The notes under the pieces are model-generated. The model was not told the origin of the DNA. It ran no database searches and worked only from the letters and a program-made list of their open reading frames with translations. 33,566 nucleotides of DNA from Rhizobacter sp. (GTDB lineage: Bacteria > Pseudomonadota > Gammaproteobacteria > Burkholderiales > Burkholderiaceae_C), in assembly GCA_025361845.1 (NCBI GenBank), contig JANYJL010000014.1, positions 1 to 33,566 of the forward strand, read 5' to 3'. The position numbers and the translations under genes are program-made. Position 1 is the first letter of the stretch. Each line of letters opens with the position of its first letter. Positions 1 through 7,566 of the stretch are shown here, one piece after another.

Positions 1-108
1 GACAGCAATGCCATCGAGGTCCACATCCACCACCTGCGCCGCAAGCTGCGGCCGGACCTGATCGAAACGGTGCGCGGCGTCGGTTACGCGATGGCGCGCA
101 CGCCCTGA
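1..108 (+). CDS. OmpR/PhoB-type response regulator, C-terminal end only
   Basis: Only the last 35 codons are inside the window, so the gene is cut by the left edge. The residues [15 protein letters not shown] followed by [11 protein letters not shown] are the recognition helix and beta-hairpin wing of an OmpR/PhoB winged-helix DNA-binding domain; the VRGVGY motif near the C-terminus is nearly diagnostic of the family. The stop codon is 25 nt before a histidine kinase on the same strand, so the two form a standard two-component operon with the regulator first. The receiver domain, phosphorylated aspartate and target genes are not visible. Confidence 0.93.
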   Translation, partial: DSNAIEVHIHHLRRKLRPDLIETVRGVGYAMARTP

Positions 109-133
109 GCTTGCCGGCTGCCATGATGGCGCC

Positions 134-1483
134 ATGACACGCACCCGCTCCTTGCAGGGCCGACTGCTCGCGCTGGTGCTCGGCGCCGTGGCCCTGGTGT
201 GGTTGGCGGCGACGACGGCGATCTGGTTCGATGCGCGGCACGAACTGGACGATCTGCTCGACAACCACCTGTCCCAGGCCGCCGCCCTGCTCGTCGCGCA
301 GCAGGCGCATGGCGCGGACGGCGACGACCGGGAATTCGACGCCGCCCCGGCGCCGGGGCGCTACGCCACACGTGTGGCCTTCCAGGTCTGGCACGAGGGC
401 CGGTTGGCGCTGCGCTCGGCCGGCGCATCGACCGAGCCCTTGTCGCAGCACACCAGCGGCTTCGAAACACGCCTCGTCGACGGCACCGCCTGGCGCGTCT
501 ACGCCGCCCGCGGCAACGAACACGACGTGCAGGTCTACGTGGCCGAACAGCTCGGCTCGCGCAGCGCGATCCTGTGGGCCTTGCTGCGCAGCATGCTGTG
601 GCCGATGGCGGTGGCGCTGCCGCTGCTGGCGATGCTCGGCTGGTGGGCGGTGCGGCGCGGCCTGGCGCCGCTGCAAGGCCTCAGCGCCGGGTTGGCGCAA
701 CGTGCACCGCAAGCGCTCGACCCGGTGCAACTCGAAGACACACCCACCGAAATGCAGCCGCTGCTGCAGGCGCTGAACGGCCTTTTCGCGCGCATCGCCA
801 CGCTCATGGAAACGGAGCGCCGCTTCACCGCCGATGCCGCGCACGAGCTGCGCACGCCGATCACCGCGATCCGCGCGCAGGCACAGGTCGCGCTCGGCGC
901 GGAGGGCAGTGACGAGCGCCGCCACGCCCTGCTGGCCACGCTGGAGGGCTGCGACCGCGCGACGCGGATGGTCGAACAATTGTTGACGCTCGCGCGGCTC
1001 GAAGCGGCGCCCGAGGCGGCGAGCACGCGCACGGACCTGAGCAAACTCGCGCGGCGCATCGTCGCCGACCTGGGCGGCAGTGCGCTGGACAAGCAGCAAT
1101 CGATCGCGCTCGACGCGCCCGAGGGCTGCATATTGCGCGCCGACGAGACCCTGGTCGGCATCCTGCTGCGCAACCTGGTGGACAACGCGATCCGCTACAG
1201 CCCGGCGCGTGCGCGGATCCGCGTCCACCTCGGCACCTCGGCAGCGCAAACGACGCTGCGGGTGGAGGACAGCGGCCCGGGCCTGAGCGACGAACAGCGC
1301 GGCCGGCTCGGCGAACGCTTCTTCCGCGTGCTCGGCAACGAGCAGCCGGGCAGCGGCCTGGGTTGGTCAATCGCTCAGCGCATCGCCACCGCGCAGGGCG
1401 CCACGCTCAGCGCCTCACGCTCCGACGTTTTGGGGGGGCTGGCGGTGACGGTGACGTGGCCGCAGGGCTCGCCACCGCACTGA
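134..1483 (+). CDS. Two-component sensor histidine kinase (QseC/TctE-like)
   Basis: An inner-membrane kinase of 449 residues, partner of the preceding regulator. Visible order: first membrane helix about residues 9-31, a periplasmic sensor segment about 32-148, second membrane helix about 150-172, then the cytoplasmic kinase core. The dimerisation box AHELRTPITAIRAQ carries the predicted phospho-acceptor His237. The N box is LLRNLVDNAIRYS (about 344-356), G1 is VEDSGPGL (about 377-384) and G2 is GSGLGWSIAQRI (about 407-418), with Trp where Leu is usual. The short sensor region of QseC/TctE style does not reveal the ligand. Its 3' end overlaps the convergent Hsp70-like gene by 77 nt, but the G2 box and a family-like C-terminus show that this frame is genuine to the stop. 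Confidence 0.95.
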   Translation: MTRTRSLQGRLLALVLGAVALVWLAATTAIWFDARHELDDLLDNHLSQAAALLVAQQAHGADGDDREFDAAPAPGRYATRVAFQVWHEGRLALRSAGASTEPLSQHTSGFETRLVDGTAWRVYAARGNEHDVQVYVAEQLGSRSAILWALLRSMLWPMAVALPLLAMLGWWAVRRGLAPLQGLSAGLAQRAPQALDPVQLEDTPTEMQPLLQALNGLFARIATLMETERRFTADAAHELRTPITAIRAQAQVALGAEGSDERRHALLATLEGCDRATRMVEQLLTLARLEAAPEAASTRTDLSKLARRIVADLGGSALDKQQSIALDAPEGCILRADETLVGILLRNLVDNAIRYSPARARIRVHLGTSAAQTTLRVEDSGPGLSDEQRGRLGERFFRVLGNEQPGSGLGWSIAQRIATAQGATLSASRSDVLGGLAVTVTWPQGSPPH

Positions 1484-2771
1484 GTGCGCGGCCTTCGAAC
1501 CAGCGCCGCGCGTACAGGCCGAGACCGGTGGCCACGCTCGCGAAGCGGTCGCCCCGCACCGCACGAGCAGCCGGGAAGGCCGCCCCGATCTGCTGTGCCA
1601 GCAGGCGCAGGCCGGTCGAGCCGCCGGTGAAATAAAGCGCATCGACCTGGTCGGCGCGCAGGCCGGCCTGCCGCACCGTCACGCGGGCGGCATCGACGAT
1701 GCGTGCGAGGTCGGCTTCGATCGCCTGCACCGCCTCGCGTTCGTCGAGCATCACGGCGAGCGCACGTTCCACATGGCTCAGGTCGATGCGGGTGGTGCCG
1801 CCTTCGGCGACCGCGATCTTGGCGCCCTCGGCGCGCGCTGCCAGCTCGTGCCCAAGGCGTTCGGTGACAACCGTCAGCAGCCGTTCGTGGTGGCGCGCGT
1901 CGGCGTAGAAGTCGCGCATGCTGCGCAGTTCGGCCACCCGCTGCGGGCTGTAGACGGTGTTGATGAGGTGCCAGGTGGCGAGGTCGAAGTACACGCCGCT
2001 CGGCACCTCGCGCGGGGCAGCGCCGCGGATGCTGGGGCCGAAGGAACCGAGGCCGAACTCGGGCAGGATCGCGGCGAGCTCGACGCGGCGGTCGAAGTCG
2101 GTGCCAGCAATGTGCACACCGTGGTTGGCGAGGATGTCGTCCTTGCGTTCGAGCCGCTTCGCGCGTTCGGGGCCGACACGCACGACCGAGAAGTCGGATG
2201 TGCCGCCGCCGATGTCGGCCACCAGCACGATCTGTTCGTGCAACGCACTGCTTTCGAAGTCGAGCGCCGCAGCGATCGGCTCGTACTGAAAATGGATCTC
2301 GCTGAAGCCGACCTGGCGCGCCGCCGTCTGCAACGCGGCCTGGGCCTGCGCGTCGCGTGCCGGATCATCGTCGACGAAAAAGACCGGGCGGCCGAGCACC
2401 GCATGCTCGATGCGCTGGCCAGCCTGCGCCTCGGCCATCGTCTTCAGGTATTTGAGGTAACCCGCCACGATGTCGAGGTACTTCACGCCGCGGCCGCCGC
2501 CCACGTCGGTGGTCTGGTCGATCAGGCTGCTGCCGAGGATGCTTTTCATCGAGCGCATCAGCCGCCCGTCGATGCCGTCCACATAGGCCGCCACCGCGGC
2601 GCGGCCGAAGGCGCGCGGCGGCCCGTCGCGCTCCGGGCCTTCGACCATGTAGAAGACCGCCGTCGGCATCGTGGTGTGGCCGGGCTCCAGTTCCACGAGG
2701 CGCATGGCGGCATCGCCCTGGGGAATGGCGATGGCCGAATTGGAGGTGCCGAAATCGATGGCGCAGAACAT
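1407..2771 (-). CDS. yegD: Hsp70-family chaperone-like ATPase, YegD type
   Basis: An actin-fold Hsp70-like protein of 454 residues, close to the roughly 450 of E. coli YegD and lacking the Hsp70 peptide-binding domain. Phosphate-1 motif AIDFGTSNSAIA is at residues 4-15, phosphate-2 motif VADIGGGTSDFSVV is near 185-198, and the adenosine motif LYFTGGSTGLRLL is near the C-terminus. These predict ATP binding in the cytoplasm; clients and partners of YegD are poorly known. The last 25 or so residues are a Pro/Ala/Ser-rich tail ending in KRRSVRR. They run antisense through the end of the kinase gene, so the tail is probably an unselected extension. A TAGAAT -10 box lies about 46 nt upstream of the ATG. 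Confidence 0.88.
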   Translation of the reverse strand: MFCAIDFGTSNSAIAIPQGDAAMRLVELEPGHTTMPTAVFYMVEGPERDGPPRAFGRAAVAAYVDGIDGRLMRSMKSILGSSLIDQTTDVGGGRGVKYLDIVAGYLKYLKTMAEAQAGQRIEHAVLGRPVFFVDDDPARDAQAQAALQTAARQVGFSEIHFQYEPIAAALDFESSALHEQIVLVADIGGGTSDFSVVRVGPERAKRLERKDDILANHGVHIAGTDFDRRVELAAILPEFGLGSFGPSIRGAAPREVPSGVYFDLATWHLINTVYSPQRVAELRSMRDFYADARHHERLLTVVTERLGHELAARAEGAKIAVAEGGTTRIDLSHVERALAVMLDEREAVQAIEADLARIVDAARVTVRQAGLRADQVDALYFTGGSTGLRLLAQQIGAAFPAARAVRGDRFASVATGLGLYARRWFEGRALSAVASPAATSPSPPAPPKRRSVRR

Positions 2772-2816
2772 GGGGGCAGCGCGTGGGAGCTGCGCTCGAT
2801 GGGGGAAAGGGCCGCG

Positions 2817-2822
2817 ATTCTA
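2817..2822 (-). promoter_or_regulatory. Putative -10 box (TAGAAT) for the yegD-like gene
   Basis: Read on the minus strand this is TAGAAT, identical to boxes found upstream of tetR, hutC and hutU in this window. It would give a leader of about 40 nt to the start codon at 2771. No convincing -35 hexamer is visible. The recurrence in front of four unrelated starts is the main support. Confidence 0.5.
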
Positions 2823-2922
2823 CTGATGTCGTCGATGGGGTCATGCCGATACTCGGATAGCGGCACGGCCGGGCATGCGCCCACAATTCAAGCCACTGCA
2901 ATTTCGCTGCAAGGAGCAAGGC

Positions 2923-3429
2923 ATGAAGACACCGATGAAACCGCTGTGGGCCGTGGCCGGAATGGGCCTGATGACGGCCGCGATGCTGGCCGGCACCGGC
3001 CCGGCCCGCGCCGCCGACATGACCCCGAGCCCGCCGGCGGCCGCCGCCACCGACCCGCTGGCCACGGCGCGCGCGCGCATTGCCGAGAAGAAGTGGCCGG
3101 CGGCGATCGACGAACTCAAGCGTGTCAACGCGACCGGCAGCGCCGACTGGAACAACCTGATGGGCTACAGCCTGCGCAAAGGCAAGACGCCCGACCTGGC
3201 CGGCGCCGGGCAGTTCTACGAAACCGCGTTGCGCATCGACCCGAAACACCGCGGCGCGCTCGAATACTCGGGCGAGCTATTCCTGATGACGGGCGACTTG
3301 CCGAAGGCCGAACAGCGCCTGGCTACGCTGGAAAAGGTGTGCGCGATGAAGTGCGAGGAATACGGCGACCTGAAGCAGGCCGTGGCCCGGTTCAAGGCGG
3401 CAGGCAACCGCTACGTGGCCGAGCCCTGA
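2923..3429 (+). CDS. Exported TPR-repeat protein
   Basis: A 168-residue protein starting at the ATG with an AAGGAG ribosome-binding site 6 nt upstream (2911-2916); an earlier in-frame codon at 2875 has none. Residues 1-30 form a Sec signal peptide (positive start, hydrophobic core, GPARAAD cleavage region), so it should be periplasmic. The mature part has helical pairs typical of tetratricopeptide repeats: WNNLMGYSLRK, then AGQFYETALRIDPKHRGALEYSGELFLMTGD and a third pair starting at PKAEQRLATL. A CAMKCEEYGDL segment holds two cysteines four residues apart, which could form a disulfide. TPR proteins bind partner proteins; no partner is apparent here. It is convergent with the next gene. Confidence 0.8.
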   Translation: MKTPMKPLWAVAGMGLMTAAMLAGTGPARAADMTPSPPAAAATDPLATARARIAEKKWPAAIDELKRVNATGSADWNNLMGYSLRKGKTPDLAGAGQFYETALRIDPKHRGALEYSGELFLMTGDLPKAEQRLATLEKVCAMKCEEYGDLKQAVARFKAAGNRYVAEP

Positions 3430-3458
3430 CGCGCGGCGAGTGATGCGGGCGCGGGCGC

Positions 3459-3650
3459 TCAGCGCGCGCTGCCATCGGCACGTGTCGGCGTCGCATTCGA
3501 GTCGGGCTGGGCCGTGCCCGTGTTCGCGTCATCAGCATGCTCGTGCCCGAAGTCCGACACACCCGACTCCACCGCCGCCAACAGCAGCGCGCTGAGCACC
3601 GCCGCGGCCACAGTGCCCCAGGTGAGTGCTTTGAACGTCGTCGTGTTCAT
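3459..3650 (-). CDS. Small single-pass membrane or secreted protein of unknown function
   Basis: A 63-residue protein starting MNTTTFKALTWG. I chose the ATG at 3650 because GGAG lies about 8 nt upstream; a longer frame begins 57 nt earlier but lacks a site. Residues 9-27 form one hydrophobic helix (signal anchor or uncleaved signal peptide), followed by a polar tail containing HEHADD and rich in Asp, Thr and Ala that looks disordered. I do not recognise a family. The HEH/DD cluster could bind a metal, but that is only a guess. The gene is convergent with the TPR gene and separated from phoD by about 210 nt in which I see nothing definite. Confidence 0.55.
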   Translation of the reverse strand: MNTTTFKALTWGTVAAAVLSALLLAAVESGVSDFGHEHADDANTGTAQPDSNATPTRADGSAR

Positions 3651-3860
3651 GGTGTGACTCCGGTACGGCGAGGGGCCGGTTGCGAGTGGCTGCTGAAGTG
3701 ACGCCACGCGAGCCCGGCCCTCGAATCAACAATAGACGATCGATGCCGGAATGACATCCATCTGTCGGGGGGCACGGCTGCCGAATCCGGCCGAAGATCG
3801 CGGTGCTCTGCGCCTGCGACGAGCAATTGCCGCGCCAGCGCCCATGCACAATCTGCGGGC

Positions 3861-5429
3861 ATGAAACCCGCCCCGATGAACCGCCGGCTGATGCTGAAAC
3901 GCCTGAGCCGAGGTGCCGCGGCGCTTGCGCTCACACGCTTGTTCGCGAACCCCGTCGGTGGCGTCGCGGCCGAGGCACCCGTGGGCACCTACCCGTTCAC
4001 CCTGGGCGTGGCCAGTGGCATGCCGCGGCCCGACTCGGTGGTGCTGTGGACACGCCTCGCACCGCAGCCGCACGCCCCCGGCGGTGGCCTGCCCGACCTG
4101 CCGCTGAAACTGCGCTGGGAAATGGCCGATGACGACAACTTCTCGACCCGCCTGCGCTCCGGCACCGTGACCGTGCACCCCGAGCACGCGCACAGCGCAC
4201 ATGTGCAGGTGGACGGCCTGCCACCCGGCACGCCGTTCTACTACCGCTTCATGACGGGCGACGCCGTCAGCCCGATCGGCCGCACCCGCACCGCGCCGGC
4301 CGCAGACGCCGACGTGGCCTCGCTGCGCATCGCGCTGGCGTCTTGCCAGCACTACGAGCAGGGCGCCTTCGTCGCGCACCGCGAGATTGCAGCGCGCGAA
4401 CTGGACTTCGTGCTCTTCGTCGGCGACTACATCTACGAGAGCAGCAACCGCCGCTATCAGGTGCGCGCCCACGAAGGCCCGCCACCGATGACGCTGGCCG
4501 AGTACCGCGCCCGCCACGCCACCTACAAGCTCGACGCCGACCTGCGCGCCGCGCACGCCGCGCACCCTTGGGTGCTGACCTGGGACGACCACGAGGTCGA
4601 GAACGACTACGCCGGCGACCGCGATCCGCTGGAGCTGCCGCCGGCCGTTTTCCTGCAACGCCGGGCGGCCGCCTACCAGGCCTACTTCGAGCACATGCCG
4701 GTGGCGCCCTACATGGCGCCGCAGGGCGCGGCCATGCGCATTCAGGACCGCTACACCTGGGGCTGCCTGGCCGAGATCTGGACCCTGGACAACCGCCAGT
4801 ACCGTGACGTTCAAGCGTGTGGCGACGGCGTCGGCGGCACCGTGGTGGCGCCGTGCGACGAACTGAACATCGAGTCGCGCAGCATGTTCGGCGCCGAGCA
4901 GGAGCGCTGGCTCGCGCAAGGCCTGGCCACCAGCACACGGCGCTGGAAGCTGCTCGGCCAGGGCACGCAGATCAGCCCGAGCGGCATCGACACGGCCCTG
5001 GTGCGGCGTGTGCACACCGATGGCTGGGACGGTTACCCGAAGGCGCGCGAACGCCTGCTGCGCGCCATCGCCGAGCCGCGGGTGAACAATGTGCTGTGCC
5101 TGGGCGGCGACGTGCACCGCCATGTGGCCGCGCAATTGCGCCTGCGCGCCAACGACGAGCGCTCGCCCATCGTCGCCAGCGAGTTCGTGTGCAGTTCGAT
5201 CACGAGTCGCGGCCTCTCGGAAGCCATGACCGCGCTGATCCGCTCCAGCAACCCCGACATGCTGCACGCCCGCAGCGACGAGCGTGGCTACGCCCTGATC
5301 GAGTTGACCGCCAAGGCAGCCGAGTGCGACTTCCGCGCCACGCCGTTCCCGGCAGATGCGCGGGCGCGCCTGAACACGCAGGCGCGCTTCGTCGTCGAGC
5401 AGGGCAAGGCGGGCGTCATCAGCGCCTGA
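3861..5429 (+). CDS. phoD: Alkaline phosphatase D family metallophosphoesterase, Tat-exported
   Basis: A 522-residue PhoD-type enzyme hydrolysing phosphate mono- or diesters outside the inner membrane. The N-terminus has NRRLMLK followed by a hydrophobic Ala/Leu stretch and an Ala-rich cleavage region, which fits a twin-arginine signal and matches the cofactor-loaded, pre-folded export of known PhoD enzymes. An Ig-like N-terminal domain (about 45-145) precedes the catalytic domain. Metal-binding blocks are ASCQHYEQGAF, FVGDYIYESS, LTWDDHEVENDYAGD and CLGGDVHRHVAA, all intact. The start may be the ATG at 3861 or the one at 3876, since both retain the signal. A CACAAT -10-like sequence (3847-3852) lies only 8 nt before the first ATG and no clear ribosome site is present. 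No Pho-box is evident. Confidence 0.92.
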   Translation: MKPAPMNRRLMLKRLSRGAAALALTRLFANPVGGVAAEAPVGTYPFTLGVASGMPRPDSVVLWTRLAPQPHAPGGGLPDLPLKLRWEMADDDNFSTRLRSGTVTVHPEHAHSAHVQVDGLPPGTPFYYRFMTGDAVSPIGRTRTAPAADADVASLRIALASCQHYEQGAFVAHREIAARELDFVLFVGDYIYESSNRRYQVRAHEGPPPMTLAEYRARHATYKLDADLRAAHAAHPWVLTWDDHEVENDYAGDRDPLELPPAVFLQRRAAAYQAYFEHMPVAPYMAPQGAAMRIQDRYTWGCLAEIWTLDNRQYRDVQACGDGVGGTVVAPCDELNIESRSMFGAEQERWLAQGLATSTRRWKLLGQGTQISPSGIDTALVRRVHTDGWDGYPKARERLLRAIAEPRVNNVLCLGGDVHRHVAAQLRLRANDERSPIVASEFVCSSITSRGLSEAMTALIRSSNPDMLHARSDERGYALIELTAKAAECDFRATPFPADARARLNTQARFVVEQGKAGVISA

Positions 5430-5556
5430 ACACGCGCCGCGCAGTGACGCACATTTTGTTGCGAACTGCACGCAAACAAGGCCTCACATCGGGGCATCGA
5501 CCGAGCACGCAGCAACTCACACTGCGATCATCAAGCCAGGTCGCGTGGGGGTCATC

Positions 5557-5769
5557 ATGAGCAAATGGTCGGGTCGTTCTTGGTGGTCGTCACTCGGCCT
5601 GGGCAAGCGCGCGGCCGATGACGCTGACGACTTTGGCGACATGGGCACCGCCTTCGGGCTGGATGCGAGTATGGCCGGCGATCTGGACGGCCCCATGGAA
5701 AACGGACGCCTCGAAACCGAAGCGCCCGTGAGCCCCACCGACCGCCAGCACCGGCGGTCGAGGTACTGA
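5557..5769 (+). CDS. Small acidic hypothetical protein (70 residues)
   Basis: An open frame starting at an ATG preceded by a G-rich stretch (GTGGGGGTC) that may serve as a weak ribosome site. The product begins MSKWSGRSWWSSLGLGKR, a tryptophan- and Arg/Lys-rich head. A strongly acidic middle follows (DDADDFGDMG, LDASMAGDLDG), and then a basic tail ending RQHRRSRY. I see no signal peptide, membrane helix or known motif. The patterned charge and normal third-position GC suggest a real gene rather than noise, but I do not recognise it. It is convergent with the fasciclin gene, its stop being 9 nt from that gene's stop, and it follows phoD on the same strand after 127 nt with no evident terminator. 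Confidence 0.5.
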   Translation: MSKWSGRSWWSSLGLGKRAADDADDFGDMGTAFGLDASMAGDLDGPMENGRLETEAPVSPTDRQHRRSRY

Positions 5770-5778
5770 TCTACCGAA

Positions 5779-6231
5779 TCACTTCGGCAGCAACACGCTG
5801 TCGATCACGTGGATCACGCCGTTGTCTGCCACGATGTCGGTGGCGGTGACGTTCGAGTCATTCACCTTCACGCCACCCATGGTGCTGACCATCAGGTCGG
5901 TGCCCTGCACCGTGCGCACGCTGCCCGGCTTCACGTCCGCGGCCATCACCTTGCCGGCAACCACGTGGTATGTCAGCACGGCGGTGAGCTTGGCCTTGTC
6001 AGCCAGCAGCGCATCCAGCGTTGCTTTCGGAATCTTCGCGAAGGCCGCATCGGTCGGCGCGAACACGGTGAACGGGCCCTTGCCCTTGAGCGTATCGACC
6101 AGGCCGGCGGCTTGCAGCGCGGCGGCCAGGGTCTTGAAATTGCCCGCGCCGACGGCGGTGTCGACGATGTCCTTGGCCTGCGCGCCCAGCGCGGCGAACG
6201 AGAGGGCGGTGATGGCAAACAGTTTTTTCAT
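5779..6231 (-). CDS. Secreted fasciclin (FAS1) domain protein
   Basis: A 150-residue protein consisting of a Sec signal peptide ([19 protein letters not shown]) and one FAS1 domain. The H1 motif [13 protein letters not shown], the central YHVV and the H2-type ending [13 protein letters not shown] are all present. Single-FAS1 secreted proteins are common in bacteria and are thought to act in adhesion or cell-surface and matrix binding; no enzymatic activity is known. A GGAG ribosome site lies just upstream of the ATG. It follows a second fasciclin gene by 52 nt on the same strand, so the two are probably co-transcribed. The paralogues share the FAS1 core but differ in anchoring: this one is soluble, the other a lipoprotein. 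Confidence 0.93.
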   Translation of the reverse strand: MKKLFAITALSFAALGAQAKDIVDTAVGAGNFKTLAAALQAAGLVDTLKGKGPFTVFAPTDAAFAKIPKATLDALLADKAKLTAVLTYHVVAGKVMAADVKPGSVRTVQGTDLMVSTMGGVKVNDSNVTATDIVADNGVIHVIDSVLLPK

Positions 6232-6283
6232 GAGGAACTCCAGAGTTGAAAAGCAGAGCGAAAAAAAGCGGGGCAGGCGTCGT

Positions 6284-6784
6284 TCAAGGCGCCGGCAGGA
6301 TGACCTTGTCGATCACGTGAACCACGCCGTTCGAGGCGGCCACGTCGGTGGCGATGATGTTGGCGGTGCGCCCGCGCTGGTCGGTGATGACGAAAGCTGA
6401 ACTGACCGTGAAGGTTTCACCTTCGACCGTCTTGATCGGCATGTTCACCGGCACCTGGGCCTTCAGGACCTTGCCCGAGACCACGTGGTAGGTCAGCACC
6501 TTGGTCAGCAGCGGCTTGTCGGCCAGCAGCGCGGCCTTGCTGATGCCGAGTTCGGTGAGCAAAGCGGCGAAGGCGTCGTTGGTCGGTGCGAACACGGTGA
6601 ACGGGCCGGGGCCGGACAAGGTGGTGGCCAGGTCCGCCGCCACCACCGCCTCGACCAGGATGCTGAGATTCGCCTGCGTCTTGGCAATGCCGACGATGTT
6701 CGGGGTGGGGTCGTCGCTACCGCCGCAAGCTGCGACGAGTGCCACGGTCGAAAGCGCTGCCAGGCGCTTGAGCCAATTTATCAT
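6284..6784 (-). CDS. Fasciclin (FAS1) domain lipoprotein
   Basis: A 166-residue protein with a lipoprotein signal: [20 protein letters not shown], where VAAC is the lipobox and Cys20 the predicted lipidated residue, followed by GGSDDPTP. Aspartate is not at +2, so outer-membrane sorting is expected. The FAS1 domain carries [17 protein letters not shown] and [13 protein letters not shown]. It is first in a two-gene unit with the secreted fasciclin. A ribosome site GGAG sits 8 nt upstream. The intergenic region toward the divergent tetR gene holds a possible promoter (TTGACT at 6849-6854, weak -10 at 6826-6831) with a palindrome in its spacer. Control by the TetR protein is therefore plausible, though unproven. 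Confidence 0.93.
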   Translation of the reverse strand: MINWLKRLAALSTVALVAACGGSDDPTPNIVGIAKTQANLSILVEAVVAADLATTLSGPGPFTVFAPTNDAFAALLTELGISKAALLADKPLLTKVLTYHVVSGKVLKAQVPVNMPIKTVEGETFTVSSAFVITDQRGRTANIIATDVAASNGVVHVIDKVILPAP

Positions 6785-6825
6785 TTTGCGTCTCCAAAAA
6801 AAGCTGTTGATGAAGGGGCAGGCGG

Positions 6826-6854
6826 AATGTGAACTACTAAGTTCACGAAGTCAA
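6826..6854 (-). promoter_or_regulatory. Putative promoter of the fasciclin pair with embedded palindrome
   Basis: On the minus strand TTGACT (6854-6849), a good -35 hexamer, is followed after 17 nt by CACATT (6831-6826), a weak -10. A perfect inverted repeat GTGAAC-N6-GTTCAC (6829-6846) fills the spacer and touches the -10. A protein bound there would block RNA polymerase. The -35 and spacing are seen directly; promoter function is inferred. Confidence 0.45.
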
Positions 6855-6868
6855 CTGTGTGGTTTTTA

Positions 6869-6888
6869 TTAATACCGATTGGTCTTAA
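6869..6888. promoter_or_regulatory. Near-palindrome, candidate TetR-family operator (NemR-box-like)
   Basis: The sequence reads TTAATACC-GATT-GGTCTTAA: two 8-bp arms with one mismatch around a 4-bp centre. It lies 47 bp before the divergent tetR start and about 85 bp before the fasciclin lipoprotein start. The ACC-N4-GGT core resembles operators of NemR-like TetR repressors. A second, overlapping pairing (TGGTC at 6880-6884 with GACCA at 6892-6896) is also visible. Autoregulation by the adjacent TetR protein is the simplest reading. Confidence 0.5.
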
Positions 6889-6923
6889 CTCGACCAGCTC
6901 GTCCATTTCGGGGCGCGCGAGGC

Positions 6924-6929
6924 TAGAAT
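6924..6929 (+). promoter_or_regulatory. -10 box TAGAAT for tetR; start codon 6 nt downstream
   Basis: TAGAAT is followed by exactly 6 nt and then the tetR ATG at 6936. Transcription normally begins 6-7 nt after the -10, so the mRNA would begin at or within a base of the start codon. No Shine-Dalgarno sequence is present, which agrees with a leaderless message. No strong -35 is visible. Confidence 0.5.
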
Positions 6930-6935
6930 CTGGCG

Positions 6936-7553
6936 ATGGCCAAGGTGTCGTTTCGAGAGCACGTGTTGCAGGCGCGAGAAGACGCGATCGTCGCGTCGGC
7001 GAATCGCTTGCTGGCGGAAAAGGGTTTCGACGTGATGACGGTCGATGAGGTCGCGGCCGATGTCGGCATCGCCAAAGCGAGCCTGTACAAACACTTCACC
7101 TCGAAGGAAGAACTGGCCGCCGCCGCCATGATTCGGGTGCTGGACCGCGCGCTGGCCTTCATCGTCACGCTCGACACGACCACCCGGGCCGGCGCCATCG
7201 ATCAGCTCAAGGCGGTGGCATGCTGGACCATGCAGGTGCAACTGGCCGGCGAGATGCCGTCGTTGCCGGCGCAGAACTCGGCGCTGCGCGCGGCGCTGAT
7301 GACGAACAAGCTCTATCTCGACCGGCTGATGGAGGTGAGCGACAAGCTCGGCGCCTGGATCACCGCGGCCCAGAAAGCCGGCCACCTGAACCGCAAGCTG
7401 CCGCCCGAGGTGGCGCTCTACACGCTATTCGCACGCGCCTGCGACCCGGTGCTCGGACTGCTGAAGGCGAGCGGCCAGCACAGCGACGAAGACATCATCG
7501 AGATGCTGCTGTCGACTTGCTTCGATGGCTTGAGCGGCCCGGGCGGGCGCTGA
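6936..7553 (+). CDS. TetR/AcrR-family transcriptional regulator
   Basis: A 205-residue regulator. The N-terminal helix-turn-helix spans about residues 10-60 with the signature ANRLLAEKGFDVMTVDEVAADVGIAKASLYKHFTSKEEL broken over helices 1-4; VGIAKASLYKHF is the recognition helix region. The rest is an all-helical ligand-binding and dimerisation domain of unidentified specificity. It is divergent from the fasciclin pair and shares with it a 151-bp intergenic region holding two palindromes, so it probably controls itself and perhaps the fasciclin genes. The start is set by the TAGAAT box 6 nt upstream; there is no ribosome-binding site. It is convergent with the metallophosphoesterase gene, 13 nt between stops. 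Confidence 0.92.
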   Translation: MAKVSFREHVLQAREDAIVASANRLLAEKGFDVMTVDEVAADVGIAKASLYKHFTSKEELAAAAMIRVLDRALAFIVTLDTTTRAGAIDQLKAVACWTMQVQLAGEMPSLPAQNSALRAALMTNKLYLDRLMEVSDKLGAWITAAQKAGHLNRKLPPEVALYTLFARACDPVLGLLKASGQHSDEDIIEMLLSTCFDGLSGPGGR

Positions 7554-7566
7554 ACCACCGGCCTCG

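Noticed and set aside
1430-1440. A run of seven G near the end of the kinase gene as a frameshift site
   Set aside because: The kinase reads through in frame with a normal family C-terminus, so no frameshift is needed.
1773-3443. A 556-codon plus-strand frame across the yegD-like gene and the TPR gene
   Set aside because: It is the antisense shadow of the YegD-like protein joined by chance to another frame of the TPR gene; both real genes have motifs and better starts.
3726-5471. A 581-codon open frame antisense to phoD
   Set aside because: It mirrors a GC-rich, well-conserved PhoD gene with intact catalytic motifs; the antisense product has low complexity (Ala, Gly, Val, His) and no recognisable domain.
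6241-6290. Seven-T run (minus strand) between the two fasciclin genes as a terminator
   Set aside because: Only a 4-bp GGCG/CGCC stem lies before it, so strong termination is unlikely; the two genes are probably co-transcribed.
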